64,000 bases of DNA, from the NCBI RefSeq assembly GCF_006440735.1, contig NZ_VFUA01000006.1, forward strand, positions 58,771-122,770. Direction: 5' to 3'. Source of the DNA: Mesorhizobium sp. B2-7-1. GTDB taxonomy: Bacteria > Pseudomonadota > Alphaproteobacteria > Rhizobiales > Rhizobiaceae. Under the pieces are notes generated by a model. The model saw nothing but the letters and a program-made list of their open reading frames with translations, was not told the origin of the DNA and ran no database searches. How positions within the stretch are numbered: the stretch's first letter is position 1; every line of letters starts with the position of its first letter. A program made the position numbers and the translations under genes. Shown here piece after piece: positions 9,161 through 18,331 of this stretch.

Positions 9161-12032
9161 GGAGCCGACTCCCTTCCGGATCGAAGGCGCAAGGCGCGAC
9201 GATCGTCGCCTGCCGCACAACGCCAAGATGCTGAACGTCGATGGTCTCGCCGTGCCGCGCCGCGCCGCGTTCGATGAGCGCCAGGCCAACCGGACGTCCC
9301 AGGGTTGGGCTCTGATAACTGGAGGTGACGAAGCCGATGCTTCTGAGCCGGCCCTCGCGCTTCTCCACGCCATGCGCGCCGGTCGCCAGCGGCGCCTCGC
9401 CTTCGCGAAGCGCGAGGCCGACGAGCTGATTGCGGTCCGCGCGGTTCCCCGCTTCGGTGAAAAGCGAGCGCCGACCGACGAACTCGCTGGCGCGTTTGGT
9501 CCGCGGTCCGGCGACGCCCAGATCATGCGGCATGGTGGTCCCGTCGGTGTCCTTTCCGATGACGATATATCCCTTCTCGGCGCGCAGGATCATCAGCGAT
9601 TCAAGCCCGAGCAGCACGGCGTCGAAGGCGCGGCCCTCCTGCTGCATCCTTGCCCACAGCGCCTCCGCCCGATCGGCGCGGATGGAGATCTCGTAGCTGC
9701 GGTCGCCGGTGAAGGAGACCCTGGCGACGCGAACCTCGTTGCCGGCAAAGCGGCCGGCGGCGACGGCCATGTGCGGCAGGCTGGCATCGTCAAGTGCTGC
9801 GCCCAGGTCGAGCGCTTCCACGACCTGGCGCGCATTCGGACCCGAAACGGTCAAGGTCGCGTATTGCGCGGTGGCATTGTGGATATAGACCGCGTCGCGG
9901 CCGAAGCGGTCCTGCCGCCATTCCTCGAGGCGCGCATGGACCGCGGTGACATGCGACGACGAGCAGGAGACGATGAAGCGATGCTCGTCCAGGCGAACCA
10001 GGACGCCGTCATCGAAGACGACGCCGTTTTCCGACAGCATGAAGCCGTAGCGGCAATGGCCCGGCTTCAAGGTCGACATGGTGTTGTAATAGATGAAGTC
10101 GACAAACTCGGCCGCGCGCGGGCCGATTACTTCGATCTTGCCCAGCGTCGAGCCGTCGAAGAGCGCCACGGATTGCCGGGCGCGCCGCGCCTCATCCTGG
10201 ATCGACGCGCCAGCTTCGCCGCCGCCATAATAGGCAGGCCGCAGCCAACCGCCATATTCCTGGAACACCCCGCCTGCCGCACGGTGGGTTGCCTCCAGCG
10301 GCAGGCGGCGGACCGGAGCGTGCATGCTGCCGCGGCGCGACCCGACCAGGCTGGCGAACGGGACAGGCGTGAAGGGCGGGCGGTAGGTCGTGGTGCCGAC
10401 TTCCGCGATGCCGCGCCCGGTGATGTCAGCGAGCAGCGCCAGGCCGTTCAGGTTCGAGGTCTTGCCCTGGTCGGTAGCCATGCCGAGCGTGGTGTAACGC
10501 TTCAGGTGTTCGACCGAGACGAAGTTCTCCCGCGCCGCGAGCTCGACGTCCTTGGCGGTGACGTCACTCTGGTAGTCGATCCAGACGCGGCCCTTGGTCT
10601 TGGGTTTCGGCCACAAGCTGACGACGCCGAGCGTTGCTTCCGCTCCCGTGCCGCGAGGCGCCGACGACGATGAGCGGAAGTCACCGGTGGCCGCGGCGCC
10701 GCTGGCCAGGGCATCCGAAAGCGAGACCGCGCCGGCCACGGCGCCGGCGACGCCAATCCCGTCGACGGCTTCGCCGGGGATGAAGGCCGCCAGTTGATCG
10801 CTCCAGGCGAGCTTGCCTTTCGCCTGCGAGAACAAATGCACGGTGGGTGTCCAACCGCCGGAGACAAGCACGCAGTCGGCCGCAAGCGTCGTGCCGTCGT
10901 CGAGCAGTACACCCTGGACAGCATTGCGCCCGCGCGCCGCCATGATCGTACGACTCGCCAGAACGCGAACACCTGTTCCCGCTTGCGCGCCGCCCTCACG
11001 CCGGCAATCGACCACCGTCACCGAAGCGCCGGCCGCCGCGAGCGCCGAGGCCGGCTCATAGGCGCTGTCGTTGTTGGTCGCGACCACAATCTCGCGGCCG
11101 ACAAGCACGCCATGCCGGCGCAGATAGCTGAGCGCCGCATCGGCGGACAGGATTCTCGGAAGGTCGTTGTTGGCGAACGGCACGGGACGTTCGATCGCGC
11201 CCGTCGCAAGCACGATGCGGCGGGGCCGCACGCGCCAGAGCGTGTCCGGTCCGCCGTCGGAGTGACGCTGGTTGAGCGCGACCAGATTGTGGTCGTAGAG
11301 GCCAAAGGCGGTCGTATCGCTCAGCACCAGCTGACCGCCGCTCTTCAGTTCGGCGACCGTCGCGTCGACCCACGCCTTGCCCTCGACGCCATCGACTTCC
11401 CCGGCGCGGTGACGCAGCGACCCGCCGGGATGCGTCCTGTCGTCGACCAGGACGACCGAGTGTCCGGCCGCTGCCGCGCTGGCAGCCGCGGCCAGGCCGG
11501 CGGGCCCGGCGCCGACCACCAGGACGTCGCAATGATGGTTGACCTGATCGGAGACCTGGCGCGGCTTCCAGTCGCTGTCGACGACGCCAAGTCCGGCCAT
11601 GGCGCGGATGCGCGGTTCGAACAGGTGCCAGTCCGGCCACATGAAGGTCTTGTAGTAGAAGGCAGCCGGCAGGAAGCGCGCGAAGCGATCCAGGACCGCG
11701 TTGCGGTCGTTCTCGGCCGTCGGCGAAGCGTTGACGCTCCTGACCTTGATGCCGTCGACGGCTTGCACGGTCGTGGCGCGTGCATTCGGCACGCGGCCGA
11801 CCGCGCTCCCGACATCGACCAGCGCGTTGGGTTCCTCGACGCCGGAGCCCCAGATGCCGCGCGGCCTATGGTATTTGAAGCTGCGGCCAACCACGGCCTG
11901 GCCGCTGGCGAGCAAGGCTGAAGCGATCGTATCGCCCGCAAAACCCTCGACGCGCCTGCCGTCGAAAGTGAAGCTCAGCGGGCGGTCGCGGTCGATGTCG
12001 CTGCCGCCGGCGGTGAGACGGGAAGCGCTCAT
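9153..12032 (-). CDS. soxA: Sarcosine oxidase alpha subunit
   Basis: A 959-residue subunit binding NAD and tetrahydrofolate. It catalyses oxidative demethylation of sarcosine to glycine and 5,10-methylene-THF together with the beta subunit. An N-terminal ferredoxin-like region (residues 15-100, FTFDGRRVEGFAGDTIASALLASG) precedes a dinucleotide-binding pyridine nucleotide-disulfide oxidoreductase domain with VLVVGAGPAGLAAA near residue 170. The C-terminal third is a GcvT/aminomethyltransferase domain (about 590-940, with FVDFIYYNTMSTLKPGHCRYG). Length is normal for the family. The start overlaps the soxD stop. Confidence 0.96.
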   Translation of the reverse strand: MSASRLTAGGSDIDRDRPLSFTFDGRRVEGFAGDTIASALLASGQAVVGRSFKYHRPRGIWGSGVEEPNALVDVGSAVGRVPNARATTVQAVDGIKVRSVNASPTAENDRNAVLDRFARFLPAAFYYKTFMWPDWHLFEPRIRAMAGLGVVDSDWKPRQVSDQVNHHCDVLVVGAGPAGLAAAASAAAAGHSVVLVDDRTHPGGSLRHRAGEVDGVEGKAWVDATVAELKSGGQLVLSDTTAFGLYDHNLVALNQRHSDGGPDTLWRVRPRRIVLATGAIERPVPFANNDLPRILSADAALSYLRRHGVLVGREIVVATNNDSAYEPASALAAAGASVTVVDCRREGGAQAGTGVRVLASRTIMAARGRNAVQGVLLDDGTTLAADCVLVSGGWTPTVHLFSQAKGKLAWSDQLAAFIPGEAVDGIGVAGAVAGAVSLSDALASGAAATGDFRSSSSAPRGTGAEATLGVVSLWPKPKTKGRVWIDYQSDVTAKDVELAARENFVSVEHLKRYTTLGMATDQGKTSNLNGLALLADITGRGIAEVGTTTYRPPFTPVPFASLVGSRRGSMHAPVRRLPLEATHRAAGGVFQEYGGWLRPAYYGGGEAGASIQDEARRARQSVALFDGSTLGKIEVIGPRAAEFVDFIYYNTMSTLKPGHCRYGFMLSENGVVFDDGVLVRLDEHRFIVSCSSSHVTAVHARLEEWRQDRFGRDAVYIHNATAQYATLTVSGPNARQVVEALDLGAALDDASLPHMAVAAGRFAGNEVRVARVSFTGDRSYEISIRADRAEALWARMQQEGRAFDAVLLGLESLMILRAEKGYIVIGKDTDGTTMPHDLGVAGPRTKRASEFVGRRSLFTEAGNRADRNQLVGLALREGEAPLATGAHGVEKREGRLRSIGFVTSSYQSPTLGRPVGLALIERGAARHGETIDVQHLGVVRQATIVAPCAFDPEGSRLHA

Positions 12033-12298
12033 GCGCCGTGCTCCGCTTCGCCGAGCACGGAAGAACCCGACACCTTGTGATTGACGCTGTCGCGGCTCAT
12101 GGCGAAGAACTCGCCGCAGGTCAGATGCACCCAGATCTCGCGGGTCGGCCCCTTCGGATTGTCGCGCATGTGGAGATAACCGGCCCAGCGCTCGGCGGTC
12201 ACCTCGCTGCCGTCCGGCCTCAGATTGCCGGCCTCGCCGCCATAGTGAAACTCGCTTTCTTCGCGCGGCCCGCAGAACGGACAGGGAAAGAGCTGCAT
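12029..12298 (-). CDS. soxD: Sarcosine oxidase delta subunit
   Basis: An 89-residue zinc-binding subunit of the heterotetramer. The ATG at 12298 is chosen because the protein then begins MQLFPCPFCGPREESEFHYGG, the standard SoxD N-terminus with its CxxC pair (C6, C9). The other ligands fall in WVHLTCGEFFAMSRD. Upstream in-frame codons belong to soxB overlap noise. It lies 13 bp after the soxB stop and overlaps soxA by ATGA, giving the classical soxB-D-A-G order. Confidence 0.95.
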   Translation of the reverse strand: MQLFPCPFCGPREESEFHYGGEAGNLRPDGSEVTAERWAGYLHMRDNPKGPTREIWVHLTCGEFFAMSRDSVNHKVSGSSVLGEAEHGA

Positions 12299-12311
12299 CT
12301 TTTCTACACCT

Positions 12312-13565
12312 TCAATGGGCGATGCCGGAGCCGGCGGCCTCGTCGACCAGGCGGCCGCGAGCGAAGCGGTCGAGATCGAAGGGCCGGCTGATGTCGTGAT
12401 GCCTGCCGGTGGCAAGCAGATGCGCAAGCAAGGTGCCGCCGGCGGGGATCGCCTTGAAGCCGCCGGTGCCCCAGCCGCAATTGAGGAAAAGGCCGGGCAG
12501 CGGCGACTCGCCGATGATGGGCGAGGAGTCCGGGACCACGTCGACGATGCCGGCCCATTGCCGCATCATCTTCAACTGGCCGAAGATCGGGTACATTTCG
12601 AGCATACCGGCGATCACGCCTTCCAGCACCGGCAGATTGCCGCGCTGGCCATAGGACGGGATGCGGTCGAGCGCGCCGCCGATCACCAGTTCGCCCTTGT
12701 CCGACTGGCTGACATAGACGCCAGTGTCGGGCGAAATCACCACCGTGTCGATGATCGGCTTGACCGGTTCGGACACGCAGGCCTGCAGCGCATAGGAATT
12801 GACCGGCAAACGGAAGCCCGCCTTCGCCGCCAGCACCGACGAATGGCCGGCCACCGCCATGCCCGTACGCTCCGCCCGGATCGCGCCGCGCGAGGTGACG
12901 ATGCCGCGGCAGCGCCCGTCTTCGATGATGAAGTCGGAGATTTCGCAATTCTGGATGATGTCGACACCGAGACGGCTCGCCGCCCGTGCGTAACCCCAGG
13001 CGACGGCATCGTGGCGGGCGGTGCCGCCGCTCGGCTGCCAGGTGCCGCCATAGACGGGGAAGCGTGTGCCGGGGCTGAAATTGTAGATCGGCACGACGCG
13101 ACGCACGTCCTCGACCGAGAACAACTCGCAATCGATGCCGTTGACCTGGATGGCGTTGACCGACCGCGCGGCGGTTTCCATCGCGGATTCGCTGTGCGCG
13201 AGCGTGAGGATGCCGCGCGCGGAAAACATCACATTGTAGTTCAGGTCCGTCGAAAGGCTCTTGTAGAGGCTGTGGGCCAGCCCGTAGATCGCCGCGCTTT
13301 CCGGGTAGAAGTAGTTCGAACGCACCACCGTCGTGTTGCGGCCGGTATTGCCGCCCCCGATCCAGCCCTTCTCCAAGAGCGCGACGTTGGTGACGCCGTG
13401 ATTTTTGGCGAGATAATAGGCAGTGGCGAGGCCGTGCCCGCCGCCGCCGATTATGATCGCATCATAGCGCGGTTTCGGATCAGGAGAGCGCCAGGCCTTT
13501 TCCCAACCGGTCTGACCGGCGATGCCTTCCTTGAAGAGCGAAAGGGCCGAGTACTGCCTCGTCAT
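12312..13565 (-). CDS. soxB: Sarcosine oxidase beta subunit (FAD/FMN-dependent)
   Basis: The 417-residue catalytic flavoprotein subunit. The FAD-binding Rossmann motif IIIGGGGHGLATAYYLA is near residue 37, followed by the DAO-fold block GWIGGGNTGRNTTVVRSNYF. The segment GTARHDAVAWGYARAA near residue 185 contains the histidine that carries covalent FMN in characterised SoxB proteins. The C-terminus GWGTGGFKAIPAGG closes the DAO domain. It is the first gene of the sox operon. The presence of all four subunits indicates growth on sarcosine or glycine-betaine derivatives. Confidence 0.96.
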   Translation of the reverse strand: MTRQYSALSLFKEGIAGQTGWEKAWRSPDPKPRYDAIIIGGGGHGLATAYYLAKNHGVTNVALLEKGWIGGGNTGRNTTVVRSNYFYPESAAIYGLAHSLYKSLSTDLNYNVMFSARGILTLAHSESAMETAARSVNAIQVNGIDCELFSVEDVRRVVPIYNFSPGTRFPVYGGTWQPSGGTARHDAVAWGYARAASRLGVDIIQNCEISDFIIEDGRCRGIVTSRGAIRAERTGMAVAGHSSVLAAKAGFRLPVNSYALQACVSEPVKPIIDTVVISPDTGVYVSQSDKGELVIGGALDRIPSYGQRGNLPVLEGVIAGMLEMYPIFGQLKMMRQWAGIVDVVPDSSPIIGESPLPGLFLNCGWGTGGFKAIPAGGTLLAHLLATGRHHDISRPFDLDRFARGRLVDEAAGSGIAH

Positions 13566-13942
13566 GCGCCCAAACCGTCGTCACAGGCCGGAGGCATCGC
13601 TCCACCGCAAGGGCTTGGCCGCCGTGTCTCCAGCTCGAACATGTGCATCGATTGCCCCTTACGATAACCCGCTTTGCCGTTGGTGCCGAACACCCGTGGC
13701 CAGCCCGAAGGGCACACTTAGCGCGAATGTACACCTGTGTCCATTCAAAGCGTATGACAGGCTTGCGCGCGTTTCACAGATTTCGGGCATTGGCCGAACG
13801 AGACCGGTAAGCGCCGGCACGCTCATCGGAGCCACTCCGGCGAGCGCTCGACGAAGTGCGGCGAAGGCTTCCGCATGCAGTGCTCCTCGAGGCTGGACCG
13901 CTTTAGTTTGCGCCCGACACTCGTGGCGTCCGGTTCAAGACG
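13566..13942 (-). promoter_or_regulatory. 377-bp gap upstream of soxB, with a palindromic operator candidate
   Basis: No convincing gene is present; short open frames here lack any recognisable family or ribosome binding site. The gap must hold the sox promoter and the end of the leftward liv operon. At 13728-13743 there is an imperfect palindrome, TGTACAC-CT-GTGTCCA (6 of 7 arm positions paired), about 163 bp upstream of the soxB start. This is the size and form of a GntR/LacI-type operator. No rho-independent terminator with a T-run was found. Confidence 0.35.
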
Positions 13943-14794
13943 TCAGGCGACCGCGTCGGCGTCATGCCGACTTCTTGCTTCGGCCGTGCCCAGGAAAGCG
14001 GCGAGCTTTTCGTTGAAGATTGCCGGCTTCAGCAGGAAAGGCGCGTGCTTGCCGTCCTGGATGTCGTCCGGCTCGCCGGTCCACTGCTCCAGTTTGAGGT
14101 CCCGGAAATATTGATGGTTCAGGAACGGGTCGTTCGAGCCGTTCAGGATGGCGAACGGCACCGAGGCCGAGCGCAGGAAGCGCATCTGCCGCGGCCAGTC
14201 GACGATCTGGAGCTTGCCCAGCGTATAGGCGCGGGCACGCCCGTCGGTCCGCCGCACGGCGCGATGGAGATGAGCCGTCTGCGGTGCCTTCGGACCGGTC
14301 GTCGACGCGGCGAAGTCGCGGCTCTCGGCCGGCGACAGGAAGGTCTTACTCGCCAAAACGAAATGGCTGGTCGCGTCATAGGCGCGCCCGACATCTTCCG
14401 GAACGACCCTGAGCGGCGGCGTGCCGGAAATGGCAAGCGCCCTCATCGGATAGCCGCGGGCCGCGAGCTCGATAGCGATATAGCCGCCCAGCGACCATCC
14501 GAACACAAAGGGGTTTGCCGCGCCGAGCGCCTTGAGCACGTCTTCGGCCACGTCGGCGAAGGCCTCGACGCTATAGTCCTTTTCCGGATCGGCGTTGTCG
14601 GACACGCCGTGACCAGGCAGATCGAAGGAGATGACGCGATAGCGGTCGCGAAACGCCTTGAACTGGTTGGCGAACACCTCCTTAGCGGAGGAGTTGCCGT
14701 GGATGAGGAGAAGCGCCGGCTTGTCGCCGCCGGTGTCGGCCACCGCGATCCTGCCATGGCGGGTGGCGACGATCGTCTCATGCGCTCCGGTCAT
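13943..14794 (-). other. Hydrolase portion of the fused frame and its possible independent start
   Basis: If livM and the hydrolase are separate genes, this is the hydrolase: 283 residues from the ATG at 14794. It is a complete alpha/beta fold with the catalytic triad described under the fused gene, and related to non-haem haloperoxidase/esterase-like proteins. It belongs to an operon with an amidohydrolase and an M20 deacylase, so ester or amide hydrolysis of the imported ligand is plausible but unproven. This entry marks an alternative reading of the same DNA, not an additional gene. Confidence 0.5.
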
Positions 14795-15817
14795 CGCTTG
14801 CCGTTGCCCGAGGCCGAAGCGGCGGCGCAGCCTGGCCGTCGCCTGCGAACGCACCACGTCGAGCGCTTCACGAAATGTCTGCAGCAATGCCCACAACCCG
14901 CCCGGATAGAAGATCAGGATGACGATCAGCAACAGCGACATGATGATGTTGCGCCAGGCGCCGTAGGCGGCGAAGACCTCCGACACCATGGTCACGAAGA
15001 AGGCCGCGAGGATCGGACCCCAGATCGTTCCGGCGCCGCCGAGCAACAGCATCGAGAGCAGCAGGCCAAGCAGCCCGAGGCCGAAATTGTCGGGAGAGGC
15101 AACCCGCATGTAGGAGCCGTAGAAGCCGCCGGCCACACCGCTCAGCGCGGCGCTCACCGTCAGCGTGAACAGCCGGGTGCGCGTTTCCGACATGCCGCGG
15201 GAGATGGCGTAGTATTTATGGTCTCGCATGGCCACGATGGCGCGGCCGAAACGCGAGTGGGTGATTTTGTAGAGGATGATGGTGGAAGCCACCAGCATCA
15301 GCAGGGCCAGGTAGTAATAGCCGACCTTGCCGCCGCGGTTGAAGCGATAGCCGAAGAGCTCGAGCGCCGGCAGGCTTACCATGCCCGATGTGCCGCCGGT
15401 GATGTCGGATTGGCTGATGATGATCTGGTAGAGCACCTGCGAGGCAGCGATGGTCACCAGGATGATGTAGATGCCTGAAAGCCTGAGGATGGGCAGCGTT
15501 ATGAGGGCCGCGACAAGCCCCGCGGCGACCCCGGCGAACGCTATGCCCAGCCATGGTGACAGGCCGAGGGTCTGGCCGACCAGCCCGAACGCGTAGGTGC
15601 CGATGGTGAAGAGCGCGACATGGGCGAAATTGAACAGGCCGCCATACCCAAGGCTGAGGTCCCAACTCGAGGCCACGATGCCGAACACGAATGCCAGCAC
15701 CAGGAGATGCCGCAGATACATGTTTGAAGACAGCAGCGGCACAAGCGCCAGCACGGCCAGGACGATCAGGACCGGGATCAGCCCCGAACTGCGGGCGAAG
15801 GACGGGCTGTACCGCAT
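13943..15817 (-). CDS. livM: Branched-chain amino acid ABC permease LivM fused in frame to an alpha/beta hydrolase
   Basis: A single uninterrupted reading frame of 624 residues. Residues 1-341 are a complete LivM-type permease: many hydrophobic segments, SWDLSLGYGGLFNFAHVALF near 50, and the C-terminal RNIIMSLLLIVILIFYPGGLWALL. Residues 342-624 are a full alpha/beta hydrolase: oxyanion IHGNSS, nucleophile elbow GWSLGG, Asp in NGSNDPF, His in DGKHAPF. The start overlaps the livH stop (TGATG). There is no stop codon between the parts. An internal ATG at 14794 (MTGAHETIV) overlaps a TGA in another frame, exactly where a normal ATGA operon junction would lie. The fusion may therefore be genuine or the product of a small indel near the livM end. 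Confidence 0.85.
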   Translation of the reverse strand: MRYSPSFARSSGLIPVLIVLAVLALVPLLSSNMYLRHLLVLAFVFGIVASSWDLSLGYGGLFNFAHVALFTIGTYAFGLVGQTLGLSPWLGIAFAGVAAGLVAALITLPILRLSGIYIILVTIAASQVLYQIIISQSDITGGTSGMVSLPALELFGYRFNRGGKVGYYYLALLMLVASTIILYKITHSRFGRAIVAMRDHKYYAISRGMSETRTRLFTLTVSAALSGVAGGFYGSYMRVASPDNFGLGLLGLLLSMLLLGGAGTIWGPILAAFFVTMVSEVFAAYGAWRNIIMSLLLIVILIFYPGGLWALLQTFREALDVVRSQATARLRRRFGLGQRQAMTGAHETIVATRHGRIAVADTGGDKPALLLIHGNSSAKEVFANQFKAFRDRYRVISFDLPGHGVSDNADPEKDYSVEAFADVAEDVLKALGAANPFVFGWSLGGYIAIELAARGYPMRALAISGTPPLRVVPEDVGRAYDATSHFVLASKTFLSPAESRDFAASTTGPKAPQTAHLHRAVRRTDGRARAYTLGKLQIVDWPRQMRFLRSASVPFAILNGSNDPFLNHQYFRDLKLEQWTGEPDDIQDGKHAPFLLKPAIFNEKLAAFLGTAEARSRHDADAVA

Positions 15818-16704
15818 CAGACGGATTTCCTGTATCGGCCGAACAGGCCTTCTGGCTTGGCGACGAGCACGACGATCATGATGGCGAAGAGCACCGTCGG
15901 GCTCCAGTAGAGGCCGACGAGATAGGTCATGACAGCCTCGAGCAGGCCAACGATGAAGGCCGCGTAGATCGGACCGGTGAAGCGCGCGATGCCGCCGAAG
16001 ATCACCACGATCAGCGCTTTCATCAGCGGGTCGGAGCCCATCGAAGGGTTCATGAAGCGGATGGAGCCGATCAGGATGCCGGCCAGCGCCGCCAACGCCG
16101 CCGACAGACCGAAGGCGATGGCGTAGAGCCGCTCGACATCGATGCCCATGAGCTGCGCCGCCTCGCGGTTCTGCGCCACGGCGCGCATGGCGCGACCAAG
16201 CGGCGCGCGCTGCAGGAACACGCCGAGCGCCGCCAGGATGACGATCGCCAGCGCCACCACCGCCATCTCGTTGCGGGATATGGTGATGCCGAGGATCGAC
16301 ATGTCGCCGCCGAGCAGCGGCGAGAGCTGCTTGTTGCGCGGACCCCAGACGAGGTTGATGACGTTTTCCAGGATGGTCGCGCCCGCCAGCGTGGTGATGA
16401 CGGATTTCACCACGATGTCGGGGCTTCGTTCGAAAGGCTTGATGAGGAGGTAGTAGACGAGCATGCCGATGACGAACATGCCGATGATGGAGACCGCCGC
16501 CCCGGCCAGCAGACCGGCGCCCGAGGCCTCGGTGCTGGCGATCTGCCAGGCGATGTAGGCGCCGAGCGCGATGAAGGTGCCGTGGGCAAAATTGAAGATG
16601 CCGAGCGTCGTCCACACGAGCGCCAGCCCGGTCGCCATCAGCGCATAGAGAGCGCCCAGCACGATGCCGCCGAGCAGGATCAGGTTAAGCGTCTCAAGGG
16701 TCAA
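15817..16704 (-). CDS. livH: Branched-chain amino acid ABC transporter permease LivH
   Basis: A 295-residue inner-membrane channel subunit of a HAAT-family (hydrophobic amino acid) importer. The N-terminus LNLILLGGIVLGALYALMATGLALVW followed by GIFNFAHGTFIALGAYIAW is the LivH signature. About eight membrane segments continue to FAIMIVVLVAKPEGLFG. It overlaps livF by ATGA and livM by one base. The ligand of HAAT systems ranges from branched-chain amino acids to amides and urea, so the name denotes the family only. Confidence 0.93.
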   Translation of the reverse strand: MTLETLNLILLGGIVLGALYALMATGLALVWTTLGIFNFAHGTFIALGAYIAWQIASTEASGAGLLAGAAVSIIGMFVIGMLVYYLLIKPFERSPDIVVKSVITTLAGATILENVINLVWGPRNKQLSPLLGGDMSILGITISRNEMAVVALAIVILAALGVFLQRAPLGRAMRAVAQNREAAQLMGIDVERLYAIAFGLSAALAALAGILIGSIRFMNPSMGSDPLMKALIVVIFGGIARFTGPIYAAFIVGLLEAVMTYLVGLYWSPTVLFAIMIVVLVAKPEGLFGRYRKSV

Positions 16705-17492
16705 TGGTGATCCTCGCCGAACATCAGTTTCATGATCTCTTCATGCGTTGGCATGTCCGCCTTCTCGATGCGGCGCGAGATGCGGCCGTGGTCGAAGAGG
16801 TAGAGCGTGTCGATCAGTTCCTCGAGGAAGGCGATATCCTGATCGACCACGATCAGTGGCACGCCGGATCCCCGGATGGTCTGGATTGCCGATGCGAGTT
16901 CCCCGCGCAGCTTGGGCGACAGCCCCAGCGTCGGCTCGTCGAGGATGAGAAGCTTCGGCGCCGCCATCAGCCCGACGCCTATGGCCACCATCTGGCGCTC
17001 GCCGCCTGAAAGGAAGCGTATCTTGTGGCCGAGCCGCTCGTGCACCCGGGGAAAGAGCCGGAAGACCTTGTCCAGCGTCTCCGCCGCATTGGCGCGCCCG
17101 CGGGAAGCGTAGGGCGCGATCGAGAGCGTTTCCGCGACGGTCATGTCCGGGAACAAAAGGTTTCCCTGCGGGACATGGATCAGCCCGGCGCGCGCCACCG
17201 CTTTCGGGTCCATCCGGCGCCGGGTTATGGCGTCGTAGTTGAAATTGCGCCAGCGCCGGCTGCCGCGCGCGCCTGGACGGTTGAGCTGGACACCGTCGAA
17301 GAAAATGTCGCCATCCCACGGATCGATGATGCCGGACAGGGTTCTCAGGAACGTCGTCTTGCCGTGGCCGTTCGGGCCGAACAACCCGACGCTTGCGCCC
17401 TGCGCCAGCGAAAGGTCGATCTTGCGGAATATCTGCAGCGGCTCGTAGCCACCGTCGAGGGCCCTGACATCGAGGAGAAGCGTGTCCGTCAT
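16701..17492 (-). CDS. livF: Branched-chain amino acid ABC transporter ATP-binding protein LivF
   Basis: A 263-residue ATPase. Walker A is GPNGHGKTT (a Gly-His variant of the usual GRNGAGKTT), the signature is LSGGERQMVAIGVGLMAAP, Walker B is LLILDEPTLGLSP, followed by VDQDI. The insert near residues 65-95 (RPGARGSRRWRNFNYDAITRR) is longer than in typical LivF and Arg-rich. It overlaps livG and livH by ATGA. With LivG it powers the importer. Confidence 0.92.
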   Translation of the reverse strand: MTDTLLLDVRALDGGYEPLQIFRKIDLSLAQGASVGLFGPNGHGKTTFLRTLSGIIDPWDGDIFFDGVQLNRPGARGSRRWRNFNYDAITRRRMDPKAVARAGLIHVPQGNLLFPDMTVAETLSIAPYASRGRANAAETLDKVFRLFPRVHERLGHKIRFLSGGERQMVAIGVGLMAAPKLLILDEPTLGLSPKLRGELASAIQTIRGSGVPLIVVDQDIAFLEELIDTLYLFDHGRISRRIEKADMPTHEEIMKLMFGEDHH

Positions 17493-18214
17493 CGTGCCTG
17501 CCCCAGATAGGCTTCGATCACTTTCGGATCGGCAACGACTTCGGGCGGAAGCCCCTGGGCGATCACCCGGCCCTGGTCGAGGACGATAAGCCGGTCGCAG
17601 ACCGACATCAGCAACGGCAGGACGTGCTCTATGAGCAGGATGGCGATGCCGCGCTGGCGCAGCCCGAGAATGAGCGCCTTCATGTGCTCGATCTCGCCGG
17701 GTGTCAGGCTCGACGCCGGCTCGTCGAGCAACAGCACGCGCGGCGACATAGCCAGGGCGCTGGCAATCATCAGTATCTTGCGGAAGAAGATCGGGAGAGT
17801 TGCGGTCGCAGCGTTGTGCAGCGTCTGGGGAAAGCCCACCATGTCGAGCACCTCGATCGCGGCGATCTCGTCCTGCTTCTGCCCTTGCCTCTTGCCGCTA
17901 TGCTCGATGGCCACCAGCACATTGTCGATAGCGCTCAGCGAGGCGAAGATGCTTTCGCGCTGGAAGGTGCGGGCGATGCCGGAGCGGCTCACCGCCTCCG
18001 GCGCCACGTTCTGGATCTCCTTCCCCTCGAAAACGACGCGGCCGCTGTCGGCCGGAAAGGGGATGTTGGTCAGAATGTTGAACAGCGTGCTCTTGCCGCT
18101 GCCGTTCGGCCCGGCGACGCCGAGTATTTCGTTCTCGGCCAGCGCGAAGCTGACGCCGCCCACGGCGCGCAAGCCGCCGAAGGACTTGGTGAGATTTTCA
18201 GCCGTAAGGATCAT
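17489..18214 (-). CDS. livG: Branched-chain amino acid ABC transporter ATP-binding protein LivG
   Basis: A 241-residue ATPase. Walker A is GPNGSGKST near residue 36, Walker B is VLLLDEPASSLTPGEIEH, H-loop LLIEHVLPLLM. The canonical LSGGQ signature is not evident: the corresponding stretch before Walker B reads LPIFFRKILMIASALAMSP. That is degenerate and could weaken one of the two ATP sites. The C-terminus DQGRVIAQGLPPEVVADPKVIEAYLG is a standard LivG ending. It lies 117 bp after the binding-protein gene and overlaps livF. Confidence 0.9.
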   Translation of the reverse strand: MILTAENLTKSFGGLRAVGGVSFALAENEILGVAGPNGSGKSTLFNILTNIPFPADSGRVVFEGKEIQNVAPEAVSRSGIARTFQRESIFASLSAIDNVLVAIEHSGKRQGQKQDEIAAIEVLDMVGFPQTLHNAATATLPIFFRKILMIASALAMSPRVLLLDEPASSLTPGEIEHMKALILGLRQRGIAILLIEHVLPLLMSVCDRLIVLDQGRVIAQGLPPEVVADPKVIEAYLGQAR

Positions 18215-18331
18215 GCAAGACTGCTTTGACGAAAGCGGAACGCTGTTGGGCTTCGGTGCCTTGAAGAAGTGCCGGCGCGATACGTCGCGCCGGCAAATCG
18301 GACATTTAGGATGCCGACCGGAAGGCTTCTG

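Noticed and set aside
8799..10673. A 624-codon plus-strand frame antisense to soxG and soxA
   Set aside because: The opposite strand encodes recognisable sarcosine oxidase subunits; this frame is a high-GC shadow.
13480..14016. Short frames on both strands in the soxB upstream gap
   Set aside because: They are made of Arg/Ala-rich sequence, have no ribosome binding site and overlap the ends of real genes.
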